Source of the DNA: Helianthus annuus | Lineage: Eukaryota > Streptophyta > Magnoliopsida > Asterales > Asteraceae | Direction: 5' to 3' | Length of the DNA: 64,000 bases | Assembly (NCBI RefSeq): GCF_002127325.2 | Contig: NC_035443.2 | Span: 150,150,438-150,214,437 of the forward strand | Shown here: positions 45,444 through 55,437 of the stretch, one piece after another | Position numbering within the stretch: the first letter of the stretch is position 1 | Layout: every line of letters starts with the position of its first letter | Program-made: the position numbers and the translations under genes | The notes under the pieces: model-generated | Databases searched by the model: none | The model's input: only the letters and a program-made list of their open reading frames with translations | Told to the model about the DNA's origin: nothing

Positions 45444-46263
45444 ATCTAGGCAGGCCAGTTACAAAATCCATGGAAATTTCCTCCCATTTCCATTGTGGTA
45501 TCTTAGGTTGCTGAAGTAGGCCTGATGGTTTCTGGTATTCCGACTTGACTCTCGCGCAAGTCAAGCATTTGCCGACGTAAGTTGCAATGTGGGCCTTTAT
45601 GCTAGGCCACCAATACGTAGTTCTGAGATCGTGGTACATTTTATCCGAACCTGGGTGTACCGAGTAGCGAGACTTATGTGCTTCGTCCATTACCAGCTCG
45701 CGTAAGTTTCCATAATGTGGGACCCAAATACGCCCCGTTACATAATAGGCACCGTCTTCCTTCTGTTCTAATCGTTGCCTTGAGCCGCGTAAGGCTTCAA
45801 CCCTTACGTTTTCTAGTTTCAATGCTTCTACCTGAGCATCTCGTTTCTGTGCAGGAAGACCAGACCGAATAGTAAGCTGTAGTGCTCGCACGCATCTAGG
45901 TAGAGTGTCTTTTCGACTGAGAGCGTCAGCGACGACGTTGGCTTTGCCTGGATGATACTTGATGGCGCATTCGTAATCGTTAAGTAGCTCGACCCATCGA
46001 CGTAGGCGCATGTTCAATTCCTTCTGCTTGAAGATATGCTCGGTGTAGATAGTGCACTTGGTACCGTACAGGTAGTGTCGCCATATCTTAAGTGCGAAAA
46101 CAACAGCTCCCAGCTCTAAATCGTGCGTCGTGTAGTTCCGTTCGTGAACCTTGAGTTGGCGCGAAGCGTAAGCAATAACTTTATCCCGTTGCATCAATAC
46201 ACAACCAAGCGCCTGTATCGATGCGTCACAATAGACTACAAAATCGTCCGTGCCCTCTGGCAA
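45444..46263 (-). pseudogene. pol: Tk-B RNase H and integrase N-terminal part
   Basis: Covers [15 protein letters not shown], the connection to integrase, the zinc region ([11 protein letters not shown]..., CLTCARV) and [11 protein letters not shown] with the first catalytic Asp, ending at the Tk-C insertion. Relative to Tk-A, 15 bases are missing at about 46034, turning YTDHRSLEH into YTEH and removing the RNase H catalytic Asp of the TDH motif. Confidence 0.85.
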
Positions 46264-47448
46264 TGAGAGGATAGGTGCACTGCAAAGTCTATCCTTTAAG
46301 TGTTGAAAAGCGGTTTCCTGAGTATTACCCCGACGGTAGGTGACACCCCTCTGTGTCAGTAGTGTAAGCGGCTGTGCAATCTTTATGAAATTTTTAATGA
46401 ATCGCCTTTAATAACCCAAGAATTGGCGTATTTCCGTTGGTGTACGTGATGCAGGCCAGTTCCTGATCGAATCTACCTTGGATGGATCAACATGGATTCC
46501 ATCCTTGTTTACCACATGGCCTAGAAAGTGGACTTCATGAAGCCAGAAGTCGCATTTCGAAAACTTGGCTTACAATTGCTCTGTTCGAAGAAGCTTCAAA
46601 ATAAGTCGCAAATGCTGCTCGTGTTCCTCCTGACTCTTGGAATAGACCAGGATGTCGTCGATGAATACAATCACAAACTTGTCTAAGTAGGGTTTGCACA
46701 CCCTGTTCATAAGATCCATAAAGACTGCCGGTGCGTTTGTCAACCCGAATGGCATGACAAGAAACTCATAGTGGCCGTAACGGGTTCTGAATGCGATTTT
46801 GGAGACGTCCTCATCCCGGACTCTCAGCTGATGATAACCAGACCTCAGGTCTATCTTGGAGTAGTAGCTCGACCCTTGCAACTGGTCGAATAAGTCATCA
46901 ATTCGTGGAAGAGGATAGCGGTTCTTCACTGTCACCTTGTTGAGTTCACGGTAATCAATGCACATCCTGAAGGTAGCATCCTTTTTTTTCACAAATAATA
47001 CTGGAGCTCCCCAAGGCGAAGAGCTAGGTCGGATAAATCCCTTATCCAAGAGTTCTTGTAGCTGTGCAGAGAGTTCTTCCAACTCTGATGGAGCTAATCG
47101 ATACGGTGCACGTGCTATCGGTGCTGCTCCTGGTGCTAGCTCGATTTGAAACTCCACCTGGCGATGAGGCGGTAGACCAGGTAAATCTTCAGAGAACACC
47201 TGAGGAAAGTCGCGTACAACTGGAATAACTTCCAATTTATTTTCTTTTGCTGATGCATCGGTAACAAGTGCCAGAATGGCAGTGTGGCCTTTACGCAAAC
47301 ACTTCTGAGCCTTTAGAAAGGAGATGATGCCTACCACAGCACCACTCTTGTCGCCTTGAACTTCGAGAGGTTCTTGTCCAGAACGAGGAATACGAACGAT
47401 CTTCTCCTTACATAGGATCTCTGCGTGCTGTTGGGATAACCAGTCCAT
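46264..47448 (-). pseudogene. pol: Tk-B reverse transcriptase
   Basis: The main frame (46570-47448) has the protease end ([16 protein letters not shown]), the RT core [11 protein letters not shown], and FIDDILVYS. Below 46570 the thumb region is frameshifted and lacks about 10 bases relative to Tk-C (near 46405). Catalytic residues of RT itself remain. Confidence 0.83.
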
Positions 47449-47816
47449 ACCAATGACGATGTCGAAACTACCCAGAACTATGGGAATGAGATCGATAGAG
47501 AAAGTCTGACCAGCGAGGATAAGATTACAACCCTGAACTATGTGTGTGGCCTCTAGACTTTTACCGTTAGCTAAGCGAGGATAAGATTACAACCCTGAAC
47601 TATGTGTGTGGCCTCTAGACTTTTACCGTTAGCTAACTCTACGACATGTTTGGTGTTTAAGGGAGTTGGTGCACGTTTTAACATTTGGCTAACTTTTAGA
47701 TACATATAACTTGTATTCGCACCTGAATCAAACAGTACAGTAACATAAAAGTCGTCGAGGAGAAACTTACCCATAACTATGTTGGGATCATTCCTTGCTT
47801 CTCCCTGCCCCAGCAT
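47449..47816 (-). pseudogene. Tk-B protease, disrupted by 62-bp duplication
   Basis: Contains LFDSGANTSYM, the DSG active site, then [14 protein letters not shown] 62-base segment (47513-47574) is repeated at 47575-47636, so the frame breaks before the protease end. Confidence 0.82.
47513..47636 (-). repeat. 62-bp tandem duplication in Tk-B protease
   Basis: gcgaggataagattacaacc and what follows to gttagctaa occurs twice head to tail with no difference I could see. Tk-A and Tk-C have one copy or none. Confidence 0.88.
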
Positions 47817-48915
47817 AAATGCACGTCCCTTGCTTCATTGCCATTATTGTTTCCACCGTTGTTGTTACCATTGCCCTGATTGTTATTGTTGTTGCGATTC
47901 TGGTTCAGCTGGGGGCAATCCCGCTTGAAGTGACCTTCAGCACCACACTGAAAACATCCCCTGTTGCCCCGCTGTTGTTGCTGCTGCTGCTGCTGGTTTT
48001 GAGGAGCTGGTGGTTGTTGTTGGTTCTGATTCGCAGGTCGTGAGCTCCTGCAATCATTAGCTTCGTGCCTTATCTTGAGACATCTCTGACAACGGCCCTT
48101 GCGGCGCTGACCACTGTGGTGTCTGTTGCACTTGTTACACAGTGGGTGAATTCCCCGATATCCACCCTGCCCCTGACCACCAAAAGTTTGCTGACCCGGG
48201 CTCTGGTAATCACTATTCTTACGCTGCTGCTGTGCTTGAGACTGAACGGTAGCTGAGCCCTTAATGGAATCTCCATCCCATTTCCGCTTGTTGTCACTGG
48301 GAGTAGCGGGAGTAGCAGAAGTGGTAGCGGTAGCAGTAGCGCTGATACGTTTAGGCAGCCTGTTCTGTTCCACTGCCTGATCCGTGAGGCGATGAGCAAG
48401 ACGTTGAATGTCCTGGATATTGTCAAGGTTAGCCGATGTCACATGGCTCTGAATCTCTGATGCTAGACCCATGAGGTACAACTCAATGCGCTTGATTGGA
48501 GGGTCCACCATGGTTGGACACAAGATGGCCAGTTCGTTTGACCGTTTCGTATAAGCCTCAATTTCCGATCCTGTCATTTTCAGATGGTAAAGCTCCACTT
48601 CCAACTTGTGGATGTCATCACGCGTGCAGTATTCTCGCTTGATCAGTTCCTTGAAATCGTTCCAAGGGGTGGCGTTAGCAGCTGCCAGCCCTAGAATCTG
48701 AACTTGCGCGTTCCACCAAGTCAGCGCAATTCCTTCCAAAGTACCAGTGGCGTATTTCACCCTGCGAGCCTCAGGGCATTCACACATTTCAAACACCGAC
48801 TCGAGCTTCTCAAACCAATGGAGGAGTCCCACTGCTCCTTCAGTGCCACTAAACGTGCTTGGACGACAGTCCATGAAGTTCTTGAAAGTACAAACAGGTT
48901 GCTGTGCGTGTTGAC
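47777..48915 (-). pseudogene. gag: Tk-B gag main exon
   Basis: Starts after the putative intron with QHAQQPVCTFKNFMDCRP, then the capsid-like core. A Gln/Ser-rich linker, a Cys/His cluster (CNKCNRHHSGQRRKGRCQRC) and the CCHC knuckle [14 protein letters not shown] follow near 47935-47975. At GNEA the frame slips by one base relative to Tk-C (RDVHLCWG instead of RGRAFVLG), separating gag from protease. Confidence 0.86.
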
Positions 48916-49010
48916 CTACTGTGTACGAATAGGACAAAGTTAAACACAAGAGTTGGTCTAGAAGTGTAGGATCTAAAGATCTTAGTGTGAGTTACGACTG
49001 CACGGTATAC
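48916..49010 (-). other. Putative gag mini-intron of Tk-B (95 bp)
   Basis: Minus-strand donor g|GTATACCG and acceptor AGTAG|GTCAACAC, both phase 1. It contains TTTAAC and a T-rich tract before the acceptor. Splicing joins two gag frames that otherwise are offset and separated by stop codons. Confidence 0.68.
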
Positions 49011-49101
49011 CTCCTGCCTGCGCGACTGCAAGTGCCGCAGCAACTTGTTCGTTAATGAGAGCCGTCAACTGGGCTTGAGTCATGTTAATACGTCCAGACA
49101 T
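49011..49101 (-). pseudogene. gag: Tk-B gag first exon
   Basis: Encodes MSGRINMTQAQLTALINEQV then AAALAVAQAG up to the donor site. The start Met is chosen because the same start is conserved in Tk-A and Tk-C. Confidence 0.75.
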
Positions 49102-49400
49102 GATCTTCATAGCAAAGGTAACATAAGTGAGAGAGGTTCGCGAAAAGTGCGATGACAGAAGAGAGTAAGCACACAAAGGTTCTCAAGCAAGAGTGTTATG
49201 TGTATCTAAGCATACCCTGAGCAAAGTTCTATGTAATCTAGCAAGTAGGCAATATAACATATACCATATTACCTAGAATGTTGAGTCTTGCACGTGGAGC
49301 GAAGCGTCGTTGTGGATCGTTGAGAGCACTGTACTAGTTATAGTCTGATTTTAATAAAAACATTTTTCCCTTATTAAAACCAAGTTCTCTATAACAAATG

Positions 49401-49412
49401 GCTCTGATACCA
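49401..49412 (-). other. Tk-B primer-binding site, tRNA-Met type
   Basis: The minus strand reads TGGTATCAGAGC three bases inside the 5' LTR. Confidence 0.92.
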
Positions 49413-49415
49413 ATC

Positions 49416-51743
49416 TGTCACACCCGCAAAATCCACACGCGGAGTACCACCGCTTGGAGGCGTGACATGACCAGGATCAAGCCACCAATCATATCGAACA
49501 TAATAAGTAATAATAAACGTAAGTGTATATCAACCCACAATATGAAAGGTGTTCAAATACCATAGTTTAAGTTGCGGAAGCATAGTATAAAATCCAACGT
49601 AATTATTAAGTTTTCAACTGTTATAAGTGTTTATCAAAACATCCATCATCCGTGCCCACAACGACTGCGCCTCCCGTGCAAGCTCCATGAGTACCTAAGG
49701 TCCTGCAAGGCATGTAACAGAGAGTCAACAACTAGTTGAGCGAGTTCACAGTGGTTTGTTCAGTTATAGTAATCATATTGTAAATCGTATGTTCGTTTAG
49801 TAATCCATGTATCGTATGTACTTGTATCGCAACCCTCTAGGCATGTGTGCGAAGATTAGTGGGAGTTTTCCAAGTATTTCTAGACTAGGTATATTTGTAT
49901 CGCAGCCCACCCGGCATGTGTGCGAAGTTTAGTGTATGGTTCGCAGCCATTCTAGGCATGTGTGCGAAGATTAGTTCTATTATCGTAGCCATTCCCGGCG
50001 TGTGTGCGAAGAGAAGTATTTGTATCACTAGTCTAGCAGTATCTATCAATATCCCTTCCTCTCCCGAGGCCCATAGTATGTAGTCCTGATAATAACTTAG
50101 GTACAAGAAATCTTCCAAACCCATTCCCGACCCTGGGAACCCATGCCTTGGTAAGAGTGTGAACTCACCTTGGTTTGCTCGGCAGATACACAGAAAGGTT
50201 ACTTGAACTAAGAGTGGTCAACCACGTCCTAACAGGGTTACCATACAAGTCAGGTTTTGGTTTCGAGTAGTGCACATAAGTATCACATAAGCTAGCAGGG
50301 GATTAACACATATCGATTATGGCAAACACACCGTGCACGTAAACATATTAGCAGTCAATTCCATAACATTTGATACTTGTATGATCCAAAGGTAAAGCCC
50401 AACAAACAGGCGGCCCAACATGTTGTGCGATCGGCACAGCCTTGTGCGACCCACATCATGTTGTGCGATTCAGATAAACATCCGGCCCAAATAGCAAGAA
50501 GCCCAAGCAAATCTATAAGCATAAACACGGCCCAATCAATTAACCCTAAGCCTTCTGCGATCCGGACAACTTGTACGATCCGGTCGACTTGTGCGGTCCG
50601 ATTGGGTTGTGCGACTGGGATTGGGCTGTGAGGCCCAATAGCACAACAATTCAAATAGTTCGTGTGTGGCCCAACATCTTGTGCGATCGGCACCAGCTTG
50701 TGCGATCCACAATATGTTGTGCGATCATGCATCGTTAAACAGTACCTAGTGTATCATCTGTTGTACCTTAGCATATTCTAACTTGTGCGATACACTTGTG
50801 TGGTTGGGCTCTTGTGCGATCAGAGCCCTTGTACGATGGGTTTTAAATCCCGAATATTATGGCAATCAGTTACATAGCATTTATCTTGTAAATCAATTAC
50901 ATAGTTTCCATTTATTCGATCAATCAATCACAATCAACAGTTTCAAACTTAGTCAATATTCGATCAAACAAGCATTTTCCATACAATTTCTCATAAAATC
51001 TAATCGATCAAAGCATGAACAACAATTTACCCCTCAACATTCAATCAGATTAAACCCCGTTATTTACACATGTCATTCGAGTTCGATCACATCACAGCCG
51101 ATTAATTCAGGCATTCGAATCTAGTTCTATAGTGTGAAATCCGATTTACATGAACAAATTTCTAATACACATAAGCAAGCCGATTTCATGAACACTAAGA
51201 TCAAACCATTTGGATTCGGATAAAACACATACATGGTCGATTACTTTCATTCATGCCTAATCACATAACATTCGAACCAATCATAACAATACATCATCAT
51301 GTAAGCATGTATAGCATAACATCATAAAATCATGGAAGCAAGTAGTTAACATACTAACCGATTAGAGAATGAACAAGGATTGATCCGAATAAGAAAAGAT
51401 CTTCGATAGGGAAGATGTGTTGCCGTCGAGTTCTAGAGAGAAGGAAGAGAGCAAGTAGGGTTTTTGTGTGTGTATGAGTGTTTGCAACTAATGAGAGAAC
51501 AACCCCAATGATGGGTGTTTGTTTTCGTTTAAGGGTAGTGGGCCGAACCCTCATTTGGGCTGCCCATTGATCCGTGTACAAAGAGTGTAGCCCAAATGGG
51601 CTTGTGCGATCGGCCCAAATGAACTTGTGCGATCGGGTTCAAATACGTAATAATACATAACATAACATACATTCATTAATCGTAATAGTTCACATAATCA
51701 CATAGCGTTACACAAAGATAGGTTCGAAATACGAGTTGTCACA
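49416..51743 (-). repeat. Tk-B 5' LTR (2328 bp)
   Basis: Matches 32691-34945. It keeps extra tatcgcagcc...gtgtgcgaag units (49820-49930) that the 3' LTR lacks. Its ttgtgcgatc field lies at about 50378-50835. Confidence 0.92.
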
Positions 51744-51751
51744 CACATGAC

Positions 51752-52496
51752 TGTTATGGGTGAAATTCTGAGTCTATATCCTGGTCAATATGTTAAGTTA
51801 TATATTGATTATATGATATGTGTTCATACCCTAGGTTACGCATTCAGGATATTGGTAACTTCCTGAATGGTATCCTGAGGATCACTAACGGATTATGTGT
51901 AGGAATATGAGTACAAGCTTGTAACGTTCATGAGGACCTTTTCTACGGAAGACTCGCTCTAAGTTGTTCGAAGAAGGACGTTGAACCCGCTTTACTTGGT
52001 CTCCAACGGCTAATAAAGAATATTCGAAGGCATTCCATACTTATAGGAGATTTTGTTTTCATTTACTAGCTATAAATAGATAATAAATCAGATCGAATAG
52101 GACACAACACAAACACTCACTGCTCTCACACTTCTCTATCTCGCAACTTTCACTTTCACAACAATCATTGTAACACTTAGCGATCTGATCAATATCCTGC
52201 ACTGTATCCTGACTTTAAAAGCAATAAGAAGAACAAGGCAACCGACGATTATCAGCTCCCGAGGTTTTGTGACGGCAATCTAGATTGATCAAGGGCTTTC
52301 TTCGTATATCCCGTGTTACCTTTTACCTTTTTTGCTCGTTGTTTGATCATAGATACAGCTCAATATCCTGAGCTGTATCCTGAAACTGTTTTTGCAAACC
52401 ACTTAATTAACACATTTTTGAACACATTCTCTTAGCACACTACCTCACTTAATTAATTTGATCACTTAATTGCTTCGGTAATTTTTGACCAAAACA
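51752..52496 (+). repeat. Ta-1 5' LTR (745 bp)
   Basis: Starts TGTTATGGGTG and ends TTTGACCAAAACA, the same end as the other Ta LTRs. It is rich in atatcctga and aggata motifs and contains cccgaggtttt...gatcaagggcttt, the block conserved in Ta-3 to Ta-5. Confidence 0.8.
52071..52078 (+). promoter_or_regulatory. Ta-1 LTR TATA box
   Basis: TATAAATA in ctagctataaataga, at the position corresponding to the TATA boxes of the other Ta LTRs. Confidence 0.6.
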
Positions 52497-52499
52497 ATT

Positions 52500-52517
52500 T
52501 GGCACCCACCGTGGGGC
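52500..52517 (+). other. Ta-1 primer-binding site
   Basis: TGGCACCCACCGTGGGGC, one base different from the sites of Ta-4 and Ta-5, three bases after the LTR. Confidence 0.8.
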
Positions 52518-52600
52518 GAGTGGTGCTATTTTTTCTAAAAACTTTTGCAAGATCACTACTTGGTTTTGTATTTTCCAAACTGTTTACTATATTGTTTGCA

Positions 52601-54078
52601 ATGGCCACGAGATCAAGCATGAGCTCTTCTACTGTGTCTGCTACAACTTCTACAACAATTGGTTCGGTGCTTCCTCCACCTCCTCCGAGGATGCAAGCCT
52701 CCTCGCAGCCTCAGGATATTATACCTACTCGGAGTATTCAGGAATCGGCCCCTATTCTGGCCTCTGATGATGAAATTCTGACCTTGTTTGGCAGTATGCA
52801 GGAACAGATGAGGTAGCAGCAGGAGAACAATCGAATGATTTTAAGAGAAATACAACTCTTGAAATCCAGCTCAAGCAGGCCCACTGAGGATATTGTCACT
52901 CCCTTGCAACCCAGGGCTTTGAACTTTAGTTCTGCTGTTTATACTGAGGATAACCAGGGGAATATTGTACCTAGCCGTCCCCAGAATCACACTCCTGAGA
53001 TACCCTCTTCAGTTAGAATGTCAACTGAGAGAAGCTCAGGATATGCTTCAGGATATGGACAGAATCCTCAGATCGGTAGTGTATCTAATACTAATAATAC
53101 ACTTGCTACTAACGGAATTAGATCTTTACAGGATGCGGGTGTGACATCAGCATTGTCTAGGGAACTTCAGAAGCTAAAGGATATGATATCTAGTGTACCT
53201 GGGGCGGTTCAGCCAATTCCTGAAGTATCCCAGGATAGTCACAGGATATCTCGGTTTGTGCATCCTATTTGTGATGCTGAAATCCTAGAAAGATTCCAAA
53301 CTCCCAACATCAAGCTTTATGATGGAACCACGGATCCTGAGGAGCATATTGCCCAGTATAGAGAAAGGATGGAAATCAATCATATCCCTCCAAATCTTAA
53401 AGAAGCATGCTTGTGCAAGGGCTTTGGTTCTACCCTAACAGGATCCGCACTCAATTACATCATTTGCTCATTTAGTGAATTTATTTAATAGTCAATTTTC
53501 TTGAAGTAGGAGTTTTGAAAAATTAACAAGTGATCTCTACAGGATAACCCAAGGACCTCAAGAATCCCTAAGGGATTATGTGAACAAATTCAGCAGGGAA
53601 TCCTTGGATATCCCAACCTTGATGTTGCTACAGCAGTCCAAGCATTCATGATGGGGCTACAAAAAGATTCCCAATTTTATCAAGATCTTGTGATGAATCC
53701 TTGCAGGAACTTAGATGAAGCTCGGAACAGGGCTTTGAGTTATATCAGGCTGGAAGATGATAAGAAAATGCAAGAGAGGATGAATGCATCCTCAACATAT
53801 GAATCAACTAACAGGAAGTCAGAATCCTCATACAACCATATCGCTCCAAGCCATATGATAGAAATGACAGCAAGAAAGTGAATGTTGTCGAATACGAGGA
53901 TCCTGAGGAGTATCCTGAGTTATCTGAATATTGTTTTTCTGTTAATATACCTGAACTGATGTATGCTATGCAGGGTTTAGGAGACAAAGACAGGTGGCCT
54001 CGGAAGAATCAACAAAAGGCTGATTGGAAGGAAAAGTCCAAGTGGTGTGCCTTCCATGAGGATTTCGGACATGTTACT
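52601..54078 (+). pseudogene. gag: Ta-1 gag, decayed
   Basis: Begins MATRSSMSSSTVSATTS. A TAG at 52814-52816 replaces a Gln codon. A deletion at about 53455 removes the KWLLSLPPY segment and shifts frame, and further breaks occur near 53600 and 53880. The conserved core (LYDGTTDPEEHIAQYRERME, ACLCKGFGSTLTGSAL) and the start of a zinc-binding motif (WCAFHEDFGHVT) are recognisable. The motif is cut by the Ta-2 junction. Confidence 0.8.
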
Positions 54079-54640
54079 TGTTTTGGTCAAAAATCAAGCA
54101 ATGATAATGCAACCAAACTTTCTGTTGTGAGGTATGATGCTTGAATCAATGAACAATATTAAGGATCACTCTGAAATGTAATGAACAAGTGACACAGAGA
54201 TTTATACGAGGAAAAAGCCCTTGATCAATGAATGATCTCCGGCATAAAAAACCTCGGGTGATGGAAACTACCGATCACCAACTCAGATTAAACAAGAAAT
54301 GTATTACAACTTCGGATGATAGCGAGCTAATTACAAGGATCACTATAGTGTAATGTGCAAAAAAGTGTGTAATCGCCAAGTGAATTGTCAAGAGCTGGTG
54401 AGAGCAGTTACGAGTGTGTGTGTTAAGCTAAAAATAGCCAAGTGTTTCTATTTAGCTCGCTATCCCCTTTAAAAATGGAAAATATCTAAGCTAACAAACA
54501 TTCCGCATTTGGTGCAAGTCCTCCACGAACTCCATAACGTCCACTTCAGCCATGCACGTGCGGAATAAACATGGAATATGCTCCAGGAATATCGCCAAGA
54601 CCAAGTCCAAGCTCGTACTCCTGCAAAACAACATCATATT
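54079..54640 (-). repeat. Ta-2: inverted partial LTR of the same family
   Basis: Starts TGTTTTGGTCAAAAATC, the reverse complement of the Ta LTR end. Through its length it is the reverse complement of Ta-3/4/5 LTR sequence (for example tacgaggaaaaagcccttga). Its U3 start is absent because Ta-3 begins at 54641. It interrupts the Ta-1 zinc-motif codons. It is either a solo LTR or the 3' LTR of an inverted element. Confidence 0.82.
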
Positions 54641-55020
54641 TGTTAGGGCAGGATTTTTAATGACCTGTGATCCTTATATGATATCCTAACAGTAATCCTT
54701 GTTCCTGTGGCAGATAGTGATCCTCAGAAGAACTTCACGATCAGGATAATGGATCATCCTAAGGATCCTCATACTAACAATCGTTCTCTTTGAATCTAAT
54801 ATTGATTTGCAGGAATTACGAGTTGGACCTGGTCTTGGCAACGTTATTAAGGAATCTTTCACGTAAATCTCGCATATACATCACCGGAAATAGACGTTGT
54901 GGAGAATATGGAAACTTAGCACAAATTACGGGCAATTAGTTAGGCTAAATTTACTTCTATTTCTAAAGGGGTAACGAGCTAGTAGTTAGGTGACTTGCCT
55001 AAAATTCGACCACACACGCT

Positions 55021-55027
55021 TATATAA
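55021..55027 (+). promoter_or_regulatory. Ta-3 LTR TATA box
   Basis: TATATAA in acgcttatataaattgc. The aligned sites in Ta-4 and Ta-5 are also TATA-like. Confidence 0.65.
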
Positions 55028-55156
55028 ATTGCACTCTTGAGCATTCGGAAGACACAACACATTTCCTACACGTACTAGCATACTGCACCATAGTGATCCT
55101 TGTACCTAGCTCGTTACCATCCGAAGTTGTACATATTGTTTATTATATTGAAGTTT

Positions 55157-55179
55157 GGTGATCGGTAGTTTCCATCACC
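55157..55179 (+). other. Conserved LTR hairpin, Ta-3 copy
   Basis: GGTGATcGG...CC-ATCACC can form an 8-bp stem with a one-base bulge and a six-base loop. It is conserved in Ta-2 (54257-54279, minus), Ta-4 (59209-59231) and Ta-5 (62393-62415). Downstream of the TATA box it would be in the RNA. Confidence 0.55.
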
Positions 55180-55362
55180 CGAGGTTTTTTATGCCGGAGA
55201 TCATTCATTTGATCAAGGGCTTTTTCCTCGTATAAATCTTTGTGTCACTTGTGCAATTTTCATTTAAGTGATCCTTATCTTTGTTCATCATACCATGCAT
55301 CATTCCCCGTTTACAAAGAGTTTGGTTGCATTATCCTTGTGAGATTTTTGACCAAAACAGTT

Positions 55363-55380
55363 TGGCGCCATCCGTGGGAC
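55363..55380 (+). other. Ta-3 primer-binding site, altered
   Basis: TGGCGCCATCCGTGGGAC differs at two positions from the TGGCGCCCACCGTGGGGC of Ta-4 and Ta-5. Confidence 0.75.
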
Positions 55381-55437
55381 AATTGGTGCTTCATTCATAA
55401 GAAAGTTTTTATGTTGGTGATCATTCTGGAGCGTTGC

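Larger units (their letters stand above)
32691..51743 (-). mobile_element. Tk-B: chromovirus interrupted by Tk-C
   Basis: A minus-strand element with LTRs at 32691-34945 (3') and 49416-51743 (5') and target duplication CACAT (32686-32690 and 51744-51748). Without the nested Tk-C and its 5-base target repeat it is about 9.7 kb. The interior carries gag, protease, RT, RNase H, integrase and a chromodomain-like tail, but with a gag-protease frameshift, a 62-base tandem duplication in protease, lesions in RT/RNase H, and integrase split by Tk-C. Confidence 0.93.
51752..54078 (+). mobile_element. Ta-1: Tat-like LTR element, left part
   Basis: LTR, primer site and decayed gag of a Tat-type gypsy element, broken off at 54078 by the inverted LTR Ta-2. 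Only three bases separate its LTR from the CACAT target of Tk-B. It is the most diverged member of the stack; its LTR starts TGTTATGGGTG rather than TGTTAGGGCTGG. Confidence 0.8.
54641..55359 (+). repeat. Ta-3 5' LTR (719 bp)
   Basis: Starts TGTTAGGGCAGG and ends GACCAAAACA. It contains a TATA box at 55021, a conserved hairpin at 55157-55179 and several gatcc motifs. Confidence 0.87.

Noticed and set aside
47777..47830. Programmed frameshift between gag and protease in Tk-B
   Set aside because: Tk-C reads through the same point in one frame, so the slip is more simply a one-base deletion in Tk-B.
52499..52600. Ta-1 gag starting at the Met at 52499
   Set aside because: That Met overlaps the primer-binding site; MATRSSMSSS further in (52601) corresponds to the MASSLKN start of the relatives.
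55240..55437. Upstream extension of the Ta-3 gag frame from a Met at 55240
   Set aside because: It covers the LTR end and primer-binding site; Ta-4 and Ta-5 show that gag starts at MASSLKN (55438 here).
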